A stretch of DNA of 64,000 nucleotides from Jidongwangia harbinensis (GTDB taxonomy: Bacteria > Actinomycetota > Actinomycetes > Mycobacteriales > Micromonosporaceae). Under the pieces are notes generated by a model that searched no databases, had not been told where the DNA came from, and worked only from the letters and a program-made list of their open reading frames with translations. Shown here in pieces: positions 27,624 through 36,593 of the stretch (position 1 is the stretch's first letter; each line of letters opens with the position of its first letter). The stretch spans positions 186,001 to 250,000 of the forward strand of contig NZ_JAIWNC010000002.1 of the NCBI RefSeq assembly GCF_020216025.1, in the 5' to 3' direction. The translations under genes were made by a program, and so were the position numbers.

Positions 27624-30600
27624 TCAGAGGTTGAGGCTCAGCGCCAGGATCCCGGCGCTGAGCCCGACGATCAGCAGGCCCGCGGCCGCGATGCAGGCGG
27701 TTGCCTCGTGGTGCACCGGGATGGTCAGCTCCAGCGTGCCGGTGGCCGGGTCCCACAGCCGGGCGGTGCCGTCCTGGCTGGTCGAGGCGAGCAGCGTACG
27801 CCGGTCGACGGGCACGGTGCAGAGCCCGCTGATCCGCCCGGTGTGCCCCTGCAGCGCATGCCGCTGCCGGCCGGTCCGGCTGTCCCAGATCCGGACCACC
27901 TGGTCGTCGCCGGCCGAGGCGACGAGTTCCTCGCCCCGCACGGTGACCGTGCAGAGCGCCCGGACCTGGCCCTTGTGGTTGCGGAACTCCAGGTGCGGGC
28001 GCCGGGTCTCCAGGTCCCACACCCGTACCGTGCCGTCCTGACCGGCCGAGACGATCCGGCAGCCGCCCGGGGTGGTCAGGGTGCACAGCGCCGCGACGCT
28101 CCCGTGGTGGCCGTGGGGCCGGCGCCGGAAGAACCGGTTCTGCTGCCCGAGGCGGTCCATCCGTTCCCGGCCGGTGTACGGGTCCCACAGCTGGATGGTG
28201 CCGTGCTCGCCGGCCGAAGCGACGTACACCCGGCGGTTGGCGTACGCGGTGCTGAGCGCGGTCGACCAGCCGGTCTTGTCCTGGCGGGTCATCGTCGGGG
28301 TGGGTGAGCGGTGCGCCCACACCCGGACGCTGCCGTCGGCGGCGCCGGACGCGAGCAGCACGTCGCCCATGGCGAAGACCGCGCTCAGCGTGGTGACCGG
28401 TCCGGTGTGGCCGGTGAGGATGCGCGCGTCCTCGCCGGTGGCCGCGTTGCGCAACTGGATGACGCCGTCGCCCCGGCCGCAGGCCACCAGCGCCCGGCTG
28501 CCGTCCGAGAAGGCGGCGAACGCGGTCACGTCCGCGGACCGGCCCGGCACCTCGGACCAGCGTTCCGCGGTCTCCGGGTCCCAGCAGCGCACCGTGCTGT
28601 CGCCCACCGACACCAGCAGCACCCGGTCGTGGAACGGCACGGTGCACAGGTCCCGGACCGGTGCGCCGTGACCGAACACCCCGGGCCACGCCTTCCCGGT
28701 GCCCAGATTCCACAGCTGTACGGTGCCGTCGTCGCTCGCCGTGGCGAGCAGGCTCATCCCGCGGATCTGGATCGGGCACAACGACGTCACCGGGCGCGGC
28801 TGTCCCTCGACGAACAGCCGGCCGATGCCGGAGTCGGCGTTCCACAGCCGGACGTCCCCGTCGGCGCCGGCCGAGGCCAGCAGCCGCCGCCCGCCCAGAG
28901 TCAGCCAGCACATCGCGGTGACCGCGCCGCGGTGCCCGGCCACCGTCCACCCGATGGTGCCGCCCGGCACGTGGCAGCGGATCCGGCCGTCGGTGCCGCC
29001 GGCCCCGAGCCGGTCGCCGTCCCCGGCCACCACGTCGACCTCGTCGGCGTGCCCCGGCAGCAGTTCGGCGTCGTGGCGCGCCGGATCCCACAGCCGGACC
29101 GAGCCGTCCGCCAGCCCGATCGCGATCCGGGTCGCGCCGGGGCGGTCCAGCGCCGACATGGTGCGGATCCGGCCGGGCGCGAGGTGCAGGGTGTGCCGGT
29201 GCTGTCCGGTGTCCGGATCCCAGAGCACGACCGTCCCGTCCGGCCCGGCCGACGCCACCATCGGCCGCCCGGCCACGGCGACCGGGCACAGCACGGAGAC
29301 CGGTCCGCCGGCCAGCAGGACGCCGTCCTGCTGCCCGGTGCTGGGGTCCCACAGCCGGACCGTGCCGTCGGTCCCGCCGCTGGCGATCAGCACCCGCCCG
29401 GTGCCGGACCGTACCGCGCAGACGGCGTGCGCCGCGCTGGTGTGCCCCTCGAAGACCGCCCACTCCTGCCGTCGCTGCACCGACGACCAGGCGGTGCGGT
29501 ACGGCGCCCGCGGGTCGACCACGATCCGGGCGTCCAGGTCCTCCAGCGCCGCGGTGACGTTGTACTGGGCGGCTCGCTCGGCCGGATCGGCGGAGGCCGC
29601 CTGCGGGGTGAGCCGCAACAGCCGGGCCCGCTGCTGGCCCAGGATGGTACGGGCGAAGTTGGCCGGCGGCGCCAGGCGCGGCAGGTCGGCGTAGAGCAGG
29701 TACCGGTCGTCGATCAGCAGCTCGTCGATGAGGCCGCCGGCGGCGGCGTGTTCCGGCAGCGAGCGCAGCAGGTAGCGGTCCACGTCGCCCCAGCCGACCG
29801 CCCGGCCGTGCCGGATCAGGTGGTAGCTGATGCTGCGCTGGTCGGTCGGGGCCAGCTCGTACCGGTGCCGCTCGCGCAGCAGCGCGTCGTTGAGGGCCTG
29901 GTGGAACAGCCGGAACTCGGGTGCCGCGGCGTCCGAACTCGACTCGATCAGGAAGTTCGCGGCCGACGAGCGGGCGAACTCCTCCAGGTCCCGGATCTCG
30001 GCCACGGCGCCGAGGGCCCGGTGCATGATCTGCCACATCGGCAGGGACAGCCCGGGGGAGTGGGCGTAGGCGAGCGCGGTCAGCGCCAGCTTCGCCGGGG
30101 TACGGCCCACCGGCGGCAGGCGCTGGATGTAGTCGTCCAGGGCGGCGTCCACGTCGGCGGAGAAGGCGAGTTCGTTCGGCCGGACCGGGCGGGTGTCGTA
30201 CAGGCCGTGCCGGCGGGCGATGAGGCCGGCGACCAGGAAGTTGCGGTCGGCCAGCTCGGCGATCCGCATGGCCACCGGGCCGGCCACGGCCGGATCGCGG
30301 TACGGGTTGCCGGCCCGCTCCGCGCCGACCAGCTGGACCGTGGCCAGCGCGTAGGCGGCCAGGTCCTCGACCTCGAAGAAGTCCTCGCTGTCCAGGTCCA
30401 CGACGAGACGGTCGGGGCCGAACGACCGCAGCAGGTCACCGCCGTCGTCGGTGCGCCGGGTGCCGACGATCACCTGGGCGCCGGCCCGCCCGCACCGCCG
30501 CGCGATCGGCAGCACGATGTCGTCGACGATCAGCCGGGCCTGCTGCGGGCTGACCGCCTCGTCGAGCGCGTCCAGGATCAGGTTGAAGCGCGGCGCGTCC

Positions 30601-31691
30601 CGGTCGCCGAGGCGCCGGCACAGCGCGGGCGCGAGATCGGCCACCTGGTCCGGCAGGCGTACCGCGGCGGCCCGGGCGATCTCGGCCGCGACGTCCAGGG
30701 CGGTCTTGCCCTTCACGTGCACCGCGCAGCTGACCGTGCCGACCTCGGCCTTGACCGCGTCGTCGTCGTCCGGCAGGGATGACCGGATGCCGGCGTCGGC
30801 CGTGGTGACCACCCGGCCGAGGACCGCCGACTTGCCCACGCCCGGTGAGCCGGTCACGATCAGGATCCGGTCGTCGAGGATGCCGCGTTCCAGCCAGCCG
30901 ACCACGGCGGAGAGCGCGGCCCGGCGTCCCCGGAACCGGTACCCGGCCTCGCTGTCCACCGCCACGCCGCGGGCCCGGGGACGCCAGTGCCGGCCGGCCT
31001 CCACATCGGCGTCCAGCGACCAGCCCCACGCGGCCAGCGCGGACTCGCCGGCGTCGATGACCGACCAGCTCGCCAGCGCCTGCAGCTTCTCCTCGGGCAG
31101 GTCCTGGCTCGCCTGCACCAGCGTCAGGGCCGCGGCGTCGCCGCTCTGCGGTACCCGCCCGACCACGCCGACCACGGCCTCGAAGCGGCTGGACCACACG
31201 CCGGCACCGAGGAACCCGGCGCCGAGCCGGGTGCGGGACTCGACCTCCAGACGCACCCATCCGTACGCGAGCGCGGCACCCACGGTCCCCTGCGCGTCGC
31301 TGCCCAGCGGGGCGTCCGCCGGGAAACCGAATGCCCACCACCGTTCGCCGGCCAGGTCACCGGGGTCCGGGCAGAGCAGCGGTGCGGCCCGTACGCCGGA
31401 CGGCACCGGTTCGTCCAGCACCAGGACGGCGACGCCGCTGCCCTCGTCGGCCCGGACCGACACCACCCGCCGGCGGGCCGACCGGGACACTCCGGCCTTG
31501 GGGAACGCCACCCAGACTCCTCGCCCCGAGGCGTGCCGGTCCGCGACCACCGACCAGCAGGTCAGCACCCGCCAGTCGTCGATGACCACCCCGGTGCCGA
31601 GCGGGTGGTCCTCCCGGGTGCCCGCCGGTTCGGCGTGCATCGTCACCGTCCACGGATCCTTCCGTGGCGCAACCATGTTCGGCCCGGTCAT
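27624..31691 (-). CDS. Pseudo-trypsin / STAND NTPase / WD40 protein
   Basis: A 1355-residue multidomain protein. Residues about 15-190 have a trypsin-like fold pattern, but all three catalytic positions appear changed: LTCWSVV replaces LTAAHxV, GVAVLVL replaces DxALL, and GFLGAGVW replaces GxSGGPV. A STAND/NACHT-type ATPase follows, with P-loop TGSPGVGKSA (about 281-290) and Walker B LILDALDEA. From about residue 745 there are at least 13 WD40 repeats (DGTVRLWD-type) plus a closing half-blade, consistent with two seven-bladed propellers. ATG at 31691 has GGGGAAGG close upstream; 31709 and 31676 are alternatives. Such proteins act as ligand-triggered switches in signalling or conflict systems; this role is inferred. 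Confidence 0.87.
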   Translation of the reverse strand: MTGPNMVAPRKDPWTVTMHAEPAGTREDHPLGTGVVIDDWRVLTCWSVVADRHASGRGVWVAFPKAGVSRSARRRVVSVRADEGSGVAVLVLDEPVPSGVRAAPLLCPDPGDLAGERWWAFGFPADAPLGSDAQGTVGAALAYGWVRLEVESRTRLGAGFLGAGVWSSRFEAVVGVVGRVPQSGDAAALTLVQASQDLPEEKLQALASWSVIDAGESALAAWGWSLDADVEAGRHWRPRARGVAVDSEAGYRFRGRRAALSAVVGWLERGILDDRILIVTGSPGVGKSAVLGRVVTTADAGIRSSLPDDDDAVKAEVGTVSCAVHVKGKTALDVAAEIARAAAVRLPDQVADLAPALCRRLGDRDAPRFNLILDALDEAVSPQQARLIVDDIVLPIARRCGRAGAQVIVGTRRTDDGGDLLRSFGPDRLVVDLDSEDFFEVEDLAAYALATVQLVGAERAGNPYRDPAVAGPVAMRIAELADRNFLVAGLIARRHGLYDTRPVRPNELAFSADVDAALDDYIQRLPPVGRTPAKLALTALAYAHSPGLSLPMWQIMHRALGAVAEIRDLEEFARSSAANFLIESSSDAAAPEFRLFHQALNDALLRERHRYELAPTDQRSISYHLIRHGRAVGWGDVDRYLLRSLPEHAAAGGLIDELLIDDRYLLYADLPRLAPPANFARTILGQQRARLLRLTPQAASADPAERAAQYNVTAALEDLDARIVVDPRAPYRTAWSSVQRRQEWAVFEGHTSAAHAVCAVRSGTGRVLIASGGTDGTVRLWDPSTGQQDGVLLAGGPVSVLCPVAVAGRPMVASAGPDGTVVLWDPDTGQHRHTLHLAPGRIRTMSALDRPGATRIAIGLADGSVRLWDPARHDAELLPGHADEVDVVAGDGDRLGAGGTDGRIRCHVPGGTIGWTVAGHRGAVTAMCWLTLGGRRLLASAGADGDVRLWNADSGIGRLFVEGQPRPVTSLCPIQIRGMSLLATASDDGTVQLWNLGTGKAWPGVFGHGAPVRDLCTVPFHDRVLLVSVGDSTVRCWDPETAERWSEVPGRSADVTAFAAFSDGSRALVACGRGDGVIQLRNAATGEDARILTGHTGPVTTLSAVFAMGDVLLASGAADGSVRVWAHRSPTPTMTRQDKTGWSTALSTAYANRRVYVASAGEHGTIQLWDPYTGRERMDRLGQQNRFFRRRPHGHHGSVAALCTLTTPGGCRIVSAGQDGTVRVWDLETRRPHLEFRNHKGQVRALCTVTVRGEELVASAGDDQVVRIWDSRTGRQRHALQGHTGRISGLCTVPVDRRTLLASTSQDGTARLWDPATGTLELTIPVHHEATACIAAAGLLIVGLSAGILALSLNL

Positions 31692-31929
31692 CGCCTTCCC
31701 CACAAGCACCGGGACGTTGATCGGCTATCACCGTTGTGCGGACGCCGCCACGTCACTTTGTGTTATCAACCGCGAAGCGTACGGCCCGCGACCGGTGATG
31801 ACAATGAGTGATCATGGACAGTTGCCACCGTGGTATGGCCAGGAAAAATCGGCACAGACAATGCATGTTGCGTCGATCCGACCGGGTGTCCGTGGTGGAC
31901 CTCCGCACCGTGCCGCTACCGTCGGCAAC

Positions 31930-32439
31930 ATGAATCCCTTGGCCTGGGGTGCCGTGATGGAGCCGAAGGACTGGGTGTCCTCCGGCCTGGCGGCGCTGGC
32001 ACTGGTCGTCGCGGTGGCGGGTCTGTCCGTCGCGGCCCGGTCGGCCCGGGCGGCCGACCGGTCCGCCACCGAGGCGGCCCGCTCCGCGGACGCCGCGGAA
32101 CGCCAGGCCGAGGCGTCCGAACGCCAGGCCGCCGCGGCCGAGGCCGGGATCGCACCGTCCGGCACCGCCGAGGAGCCGCCGCCGGTCCGCTGGACGCTGA
32201 CCCGGGTCGGGAAGATCGCCTACCGGCTCCGGAACATCGGCCGGGCGAAGGCCACCGGCGTGCGCGTCGCCGGACTCCCCGCCGACGCGGCCTGGCTGGT
32301 CCGGTTCACCGGCGGCGCCGACGTGGCGGCCGGTCACTCCGTCGACGTCACCGTGCTGTCGGTGATGGGCACGGCGGTGGTGGCGCTGGAGGTCTCCTGG
32401 GGCGACGGCGACTCGGAGGTGCTCCCGGTCGGGGACTGA
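31930..32439 (+). CDS. TM / coiled-coil hypothetical protein, 169 residues
   Basis: One membrane segment (about 16-36, SGLAALALVVAVAGLSVAA) precedes an Ala/Glu/Arg coiled coil with RSARAADRSATEAARS repeats (about 37-72) and a beta-rich C-terminal domain (RLRNIGRAKATGVRVAGL) resembling an immunoglobulin-like fold. ATG at 31930 is leaderless: TACCGT ends 7 nt upstream. It is divergent from the pseudo-trypsin/STAND gene. Its last 106 bp overlap the convergent VanZ-like gene. Function unknown. Confidence 0.7.
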   Translation: MNPLAWGAVMEPKDWVSSGLAALALVVAVAGLSVAARSARAADRSATEAARSADAAERQAEASERQAAAAEAGIAPSGTAEEPPPVRWTLTRVGKIAYRLRNIGRAKATGVRVAGLPADAAWLVRFTGGADVAAGHSVDVTVLSVMGTAVVALEVSWGDGDSEVLPVGD

Positions 32440-33014
32440 CGTCCGGCCACCGGGCGGACGGCCGGCCGCGATACGCCGGACCGGTCGCCGGACGCGGGCG
32501 ACCACCAGCGCCGGGACAGGCCCGCGGCGGCCATCGCGCCGAGCGTGTTGAGCAGCACGTCGTCGGCCGACGACACCCGGCCGATGTCCAGCGCGTACTG
32601 TCCGATCTCGACGGCCAGCGACCCGGCACACGCGAGCACGCCGACCAGCGGCGGGCGCAGCGACCGGAACCGGACCGGGGCGGCGAACCCGAACGCGGCG
32701 AAGACCAGCAGGTTGCCGGTCACCTGGGCGAGCACGGTGCCCGGGTCGCCGGCCAGCTGCACGGCCAGGTCGCGCAGCGGCACCGCGGTCACCCCACCCG
32801 CCGCCGGCTGCGGCGTGAACGCCATGACCAGCCACGGCACGGTGCCGGCCACCATCGCGACCTCGGCGAGACTGTGCCGCCAGGCGGGCCCCGGCGGCAC
32901 GCCGCGCCGCATCCGCCGGTGTGCCGCCAGCCGGGCCGGCAGGCCGCCGAGCGCCGGGACGAGCAGCAGGGCGGTCAGCGCCACCCAGCCGTGGTCCCGG
33001 AACGCCTCGCTCAT
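32334..33014 (-). CDS. VanZ-like membrane protein
   Basis: A 226-residue protein with about four membrane segments and the VanZ family core, TGNLLVFAAFGFAAP and SLAVEIGQYALDIGRVSSADDVLLNTLGAM. VanZ proteins affect susceptibility to lipid-active antibiotics such as teicoplanin, mechanism unclear. The ATG at 33014 has TAGGGT ending 8 nt upstream (leaderless). The C-terminal 35 residues are Ser/Thr/Pro-rich and lie in the antisense overlap with the convergent gene; a shorter native end cannot be excluded, but no earlier stop exists. Confidence 0.75.
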   Translation of the reverse strand: MSEAFRDHGWVALTALLLVPALGGLPARLAAHRRMRRGVPPGPAWRHSLAEVAMVAGTVPWLVMAFTPQPAAGGVTAVPLRDLAVQLAGDPGTVLAQVTGNLLVFAAFGFAAPVRFRSLRPPLVGVLACAGSLAVEIGQYALDIGRVSSADDVLLNTLGAMAAAGLSRRWWSPASGDRSGVSRPAVRPVAGRQSPTGSTSESPSPQETSSATTAVPITDSTVTSTE

Positions 33015-33025
33015 CGGTGCGGACC

Positions 33026-33310
33026 CTACCGGTCGCGGACCTCGAGCACGCGGGTGGTGGGCGCGGCGTCCCCGGCGCGCTCCCGCAGGGCGAGCCGGTC
33101 CGGGTCCACCATGAAGGACTCGTATCCGGCCCGGTCCCGGAACCGGATCACGTGCACCTCGCTGGTCCCGTCGGTGCTCTGCAGGCGCCGCTCGACCGCG
33201 CCGCCGTGCCGGTCCAGCAGGTCCAGGACCGCATCCTCGTACCGCCGGCCGGCCTCGACGGCGCCGGGCGCCATCTCGACCAGCGCGACCAACAACAACT
33301 CACCCGTCAC
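33026..33310 (-). CDS. DUF1330-like dimeric alpha/beta-barrel protein
   Basis: The 94-residue protein has the ferredoxin-like pattern of DUF1330/ABM-type proteins: LLLVALVEMAPGA, then a helix, then VERRLQSTDGTSEVHVIRFRDRAGYESFM. GTG at 33310 overlaps the end of the upstream membrane-protein gene by 11 bp, and TATCGT ends 6 nt before it, so it may also have its own leaderless promoter. Molecular role unknown. Confidence 0.72.
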   Translation of the reverse strand: MTGELLLVALVEMAPGAVEAGRRYEDAVLDLLDRHGGAVERRLQSTDGTSEVHVIRFRDRAGYESFMVDPDRLALRERAGDAAPTTRVLEVRDR

Positions 33311-34721
33311 GGTCCGACGATAGGCCACCGCGCCGGCGGGTGCCGCGGGCGCAGCCGAGGAGCACAACCACGTACCCGCCGAGCACCGCCAGCCCGGCCC
33401 ACCAGGACAGCGGGAGGTACCCGCCGGACGGTGCGTAGTGCGACAACACCTGCGGATACCGGGTCACGGTCTGCACCACCGCGAAGCCGGCGGCCGGGGT
33501 GACCCGCAGCAGCCACTGCGCCGCCGGGTCGGGCAGCAACGGCACGGCCGCGAGCGCGTACGGCACGACCACGGCCAGCGCCGCCAGCAGCCCGGCGATC
33601 CAGGCTCGGCGGACCAGCACCCGGAGGGCGACCGCGCACCCGGCCGCGCCGGCGAACAGGGCTGCGACACCGGCCACCACCCGTACCGCGGTGGGGAGCG
33701 GCACCGGGTCCACGGCCGCGGCGCCGAGGAGCACGGTGCCGCCGGCGGCCAGCAGTCCGGTGCCGAACGCGGCCGCGGCCATCCCGGGTGCCCGCGCCAG
33801 GGTGGGGTGCCGCACCGCCACCAGCAGCACGATCAGCAGGGCGACGGGCAACCCGGGCAGGAGGTCCTCGAGCTGCCGGCTGCCGACCGAGCCGAGCGGC
33901 CCGACGTCGCCGGAGCCGGTGACCGTGACCGTGCCGCCGGAGCGGACCGTGCCGGCCGGGCGATGGCGCTTCTCCCAGTCGCTGCCGCCGGTCTCGCCGA
34001 CGACGGTCTGCCGCCACGGCACCGGGGGGCCGCCGGTCACCTCGACCGCGTCGAAGGTGCCGGTGGCCTGGGTGAAGCGGGACTCGGTGATCCGCCCGCC
34101 GAGCGCCACCCGGCGTAGCGTCAGGTCGCCGGGCGAGGTGGCGAACAGGCCGGCCTCGGCGGTCGGCGGCAGGCCGGCGACGCGCGCGGCGCCCACCCGG
34201 GTCCACCGCCGGCCGTCCGCGGACTCGTACCCGGTGACGGTGTTCCCGGAGCGGGTGAGACGCAGCCAGCGGGGTGCGTCCGGGGACACCCGGCCGGGCC
34301 GGCCGGCGACGTCGTGGACGTAGTCGGACTGCAGCCGCACGCCGTGCGCGCCGGTCACCACGAGCGCGACGTACGACGAACCCGTCCGGGTGCCGTCCTT
34401 GATCATGAGGCCGGCCTTCGCCCAGGGCACCACGCCCGGCACGATCGTGTTGTGGTCCGGCGGCGGGTGCGTGATGATGCCCGTCAACTCGGTCACCCGG
34501 ACGGTGATGCTGCCGTCGGTGGACAGCGGCCGGTGGGTGAAGGAGAACTGGTCACTCACCGGCTGCCCGTGCGGGCCCACCGGGTCGGTCGGACAGGTCG
34601 TCGGCACGTCCCCGACGGAGCACGAGGGACGGCCGGCGTACGCGGCGAGCAGGCCGAGCAGGACGGTGACGAGGACGGCGGACGCCAGGGCGACCGTCCG
34701 GCCGGAAACGATACGAGGCAT
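33300..34721 (-). CDS. Membrane protein with DUF1349-like extracytoplasmic domain
   Basis: A 473-residue protein with an N-terminal membrane segment (about 9-29), a large extracytoplasmic domain and a C-terminal bundle of about five to six membrane helices from residue 290. The outer domain contains KAGLMIKDGTRTGSSYVALVVTGAHGVRLQ and WLRLTRSGNTVTGYESADGRRW, the beta-sandwich pattern of DUF1349/LamG-like carbohydrate-binding domains. The topology resembles ABC-2-type transport components that carry such a domain, but no ATPase gene is adjacent. It is divergent from a histidine kinase gene, 86 bp away, which could sense related stress. Confidence 0.7.
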   Translation of the reverse strand: MPRIVSGRTVALASAVLVTVLLGLLAAYAGRPSCSVGDVPTTCPTDPVGPHGQPVSDQFSFTHRPLSTDGSITVRVTELTGIITHPPPDHNTIVPGVVPWAKAGLMIKDGTRTGSSYVALVVTGAHGVRLQSDYVHDVAGRPGRVSPDAPRWLRLTRSGNTVTGYESADGRRWTRVGAARVAGLPPTAEAGLFATSPGDLTLRRVALGGRITESRFTQATGTFDAVEVTGGPPVPWRQTVVGETGGSDWEKRHRPAGTVRSGGTVTVTGSGDVGPLGSVGSRQLEDLLPGLPVALLIVLLVAVRHPTLARAPGMAAAAFGTGLLAAGGTVLLGAAAVDPVPLPTAVRVVAGVAALFAGAAGCAVALRVLVRRAWIAGLLAALAVVVPYALAAVPLLPDPAAQWLLRVTPAAGFAVVQTVTRYPQVLSHYAPSGGYLPLSWWAGLAVLGGYVVVLLGCARGTRRRGGLSSDRDG

Positions 34722-34807
34722 GCCGACGGTTCTACGCAGCGGCGGGTAACACGGCCGGAACGCGCGATGTCACACCGCTGTTAGGCGGCGACCGGCATCC
34801 TGGACGG

Positions 34808-35926
34808 ATGCTTCGACCGTGGCGGACCGTACGGCAGCGCTTCACCGTGCTGTACGCCGGCCTCTTCCTGATCTCCGGCGCCGGCCTGCTGGTGCTCACC
34901 AACCTGCTCGCCCGGACCCAGGTGACGCAGCCCGCCGCGGCACCGGGCGGGGCGGCGGATCAGGTCCGCCTGCTCCAGGCGCAGCTGGCCGAGGTGCACG
35001 CGATCCAGGCCCGGCAGCTGCTGGCCGGTTCGCTGATCGCGCTGCTGGTGATGGCCGCCGTGGCGGTGCTGCTGGGCGACGTGGCGGCGCGCCGGGTGCT
35101 GCGACCGCTGCGCACCATCACCGCGGCGACCCGGCGGATCACCGCGGACAATCTGCACGAGCGGCTCGCCGTCGCCGGTCCGGCCGACGAGGTCAAGGCT
35201 CTGGCGGACACCGTCGACGGGCTGCTCGGCCGCCTGGAGGCGGCGTTCGCCGCCCAGCGCCGGTTCGTCGCCAACGCCTCGCACGAACTGCGTACCCCGC
35301 TGGCCACCATCCGCGCGGCGCTGGACGTGGCGATGGCCAAGCCGGAGCCGGTGCCGCCGCAGACCCGGGCACTGGCCGATCGGGTCCGGACCGAACTCGA
35401 CCACGTCGACCGCCTCCTGGAGGATCTGCTGGTGCTGGCCCGCGCGCAGCACGGCGTCCTGGCCGGGGAGGGTCCGGTGCCGCTCGGCGCGCTGGTGTCG
35501 GACGCGGTGTCCCGGCACCGGGCCGCCGCCGCGGCGGGACAGCTCACGCTCGAGATCGCCCCGGACACGCGGGCCTCGGTCCGGGGCCGCCGGACGCTGC
35601 TGGCCCGGCTGGTGGACAACCTGGTCGACAACGCCGTCCGGCACAACGACGACGGCGGGTGGATCCGGATCCGCACGGGTACCGCGGACGCGGCGGCGTA
35701 CCTCGTGGTGGAGAACGGCGGCGGGCGGATCGACCCGGCGCACCTGACCCGGCTGGCCGAGCCGTTCGGCCGGCTGGCCGACCGCACCGCCGCCGGACCG
35801 GGTCTCGGCCTCGGCCTGTCGATCGTGGCGGCGGTCGCCGAGGCGCACGGCGGCCGTCTCGACCTGCACGCCCGGCCGGACGGCGGGCTGCGGGTCACGG
35901 TCTGGTTCCCGGACGTCCCGGCATGA
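34808..35926 (+). CDS. Sensor histidine kinase
   Basis: A 372-residue membrane kinase. Two TM segments (about 12-33 and 69-90) flank a short 35-residue extracytoplasmic loop. HAMP follows (about 91-145), then the dimerisation box with phosphoaccepting His159 in NASHELRTPL. The ATP-binding part contains VDNLVDNAVRHN (N box) and GLGLGLSIV (G2 box). The small sensory loop suggests sensing within or near the membrane. Its stop overlaps the response regulator start (ATGA). Confidence 0.9.
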   Translation: MLRPWRTVRQRFTVLYAGLFLISGAGLLVLTNLLARTQVTQPAAAPGGAADQVRLLQAQLAEVHAIQARQLLAGSLIALLVMAAVAVLLGDVAARRVLRPLRTITAATRRITADNLHERLAVAGPADEVKALADTVDGLLGRLEAAFAAQRRFVANASHELRTPLATIRAALDVAMAKPEPVPPQTRALADRVRTELDHVDRLLEDLLVLARAQHGVLAGEGPVPLGALVSDAVSRHRAAAAAGQLTLEIAPDTRASVRGRRTLLARLVDNLVDNAVRHNDDGGWIRIRTGTADAAAYLVVENGGGRIDPAHLTRLAEPFGRLADRTAAGPGLGLGLSIVAAVAEAHGGRLDLHARPDGGLRVTVWFPDVPA

Positions 35927-36579
35927 GGGTCCTCGTGGTGGAGGACGCCCGGTCGCTCGCCGAGATCGTCGCCGAGGGCCTGCGGGACCAGGGCATGGCC
36001 GTGGACCTCGGGTACGACGGCCTGGCCGCCGCCGCGAAGCTCGACCTCAACCGGTACGACGTGGTGGTCCTCGACCGGGACCTGCCGGGCATCTCCGGCG
36101 ACACGCTGTGCCGCATGATCACCGAGCGCGAGGACCGCCCGATGGTGCTCATGCTCACCGCGGCCGGCACGCCCGGCGACCGGGTCAGCGGCCTCACCCT
36201 CGGCGCCGACGACTACCTGGCCAAGCCGTTCCACTTCCCGGAGCTGGTGCTGCGGATCCGGTCGCTGGCCCGCCGCCGCCCCGCGACCCGGGCCCGGACG
36301 CTGCGCGCGGCCGGCATCGAACTCGACCCGGCCCGCCGGACCGCCACCCGGGACGGCCGCCCGCTGGACCTGTCCGTCAAGGAGTTCGCGTTGCTCGAGG
36401 CGCTGCTGCTGGCCAGCCCCGGCCACCTGAGCGCGGAGGAGCTGCTGGAGCGGGTCTGGGACGAGAACGCCGATCCGTTCACCAACACCGTCACGGTGAC
36501 CGTGGGGCGGTTGCGCCGCAAGATCGGCCTGCCGCCGGTCATCACCACCACCCCGGGCGTCGGCTACCGCATCGGGTGA
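35923..36579 (+). CDS. OmpR-family response regulator
   Basis: A 218-residue regulator. The receiver domain has acidic pocket residues in VVEDAR and phosphoacceptor Asp51 in VVVLDRDLPG, plus Lys in LAKPFHF. The C-terminal winged helix carries LSVKEFALLEALLLASPGHLSAEELLERVWD. It is translationally coupled to its kinase. Nearby divergent and downstream genes (DUF1349-like membrane protein and GH3 enzyme) are possible targets. Confidence 0.92.
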   Translation: MRVLVVEDARSLAEIVAEGLRDQGMAVDLGYDGLAAAAKLDLNRYDVVVLDRDLPGISGDTLCRMITEREDRPMVLMLTAAGTPGDRVSGLTLGADDYLAKPFHFPELVLRIRSLARRRPATRARTLRAAGIELDPARRTATRDGRPLDLSVKEFALLEALLLASPGHLSAEELLERVWDENADPFTNTVTVTVGRLRRKIGLPPVITTTPGVGYRIG

Positions 36580-36593
36580 CCCGCCGGCCGCGG

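Noticed and set aside
26398..30036. Upstream extension of the SARP frame through the secreted genes and into the WD40 gene
   Set aside because: The frame is merely open; homology and a ribosome binding site define the start at 26397.
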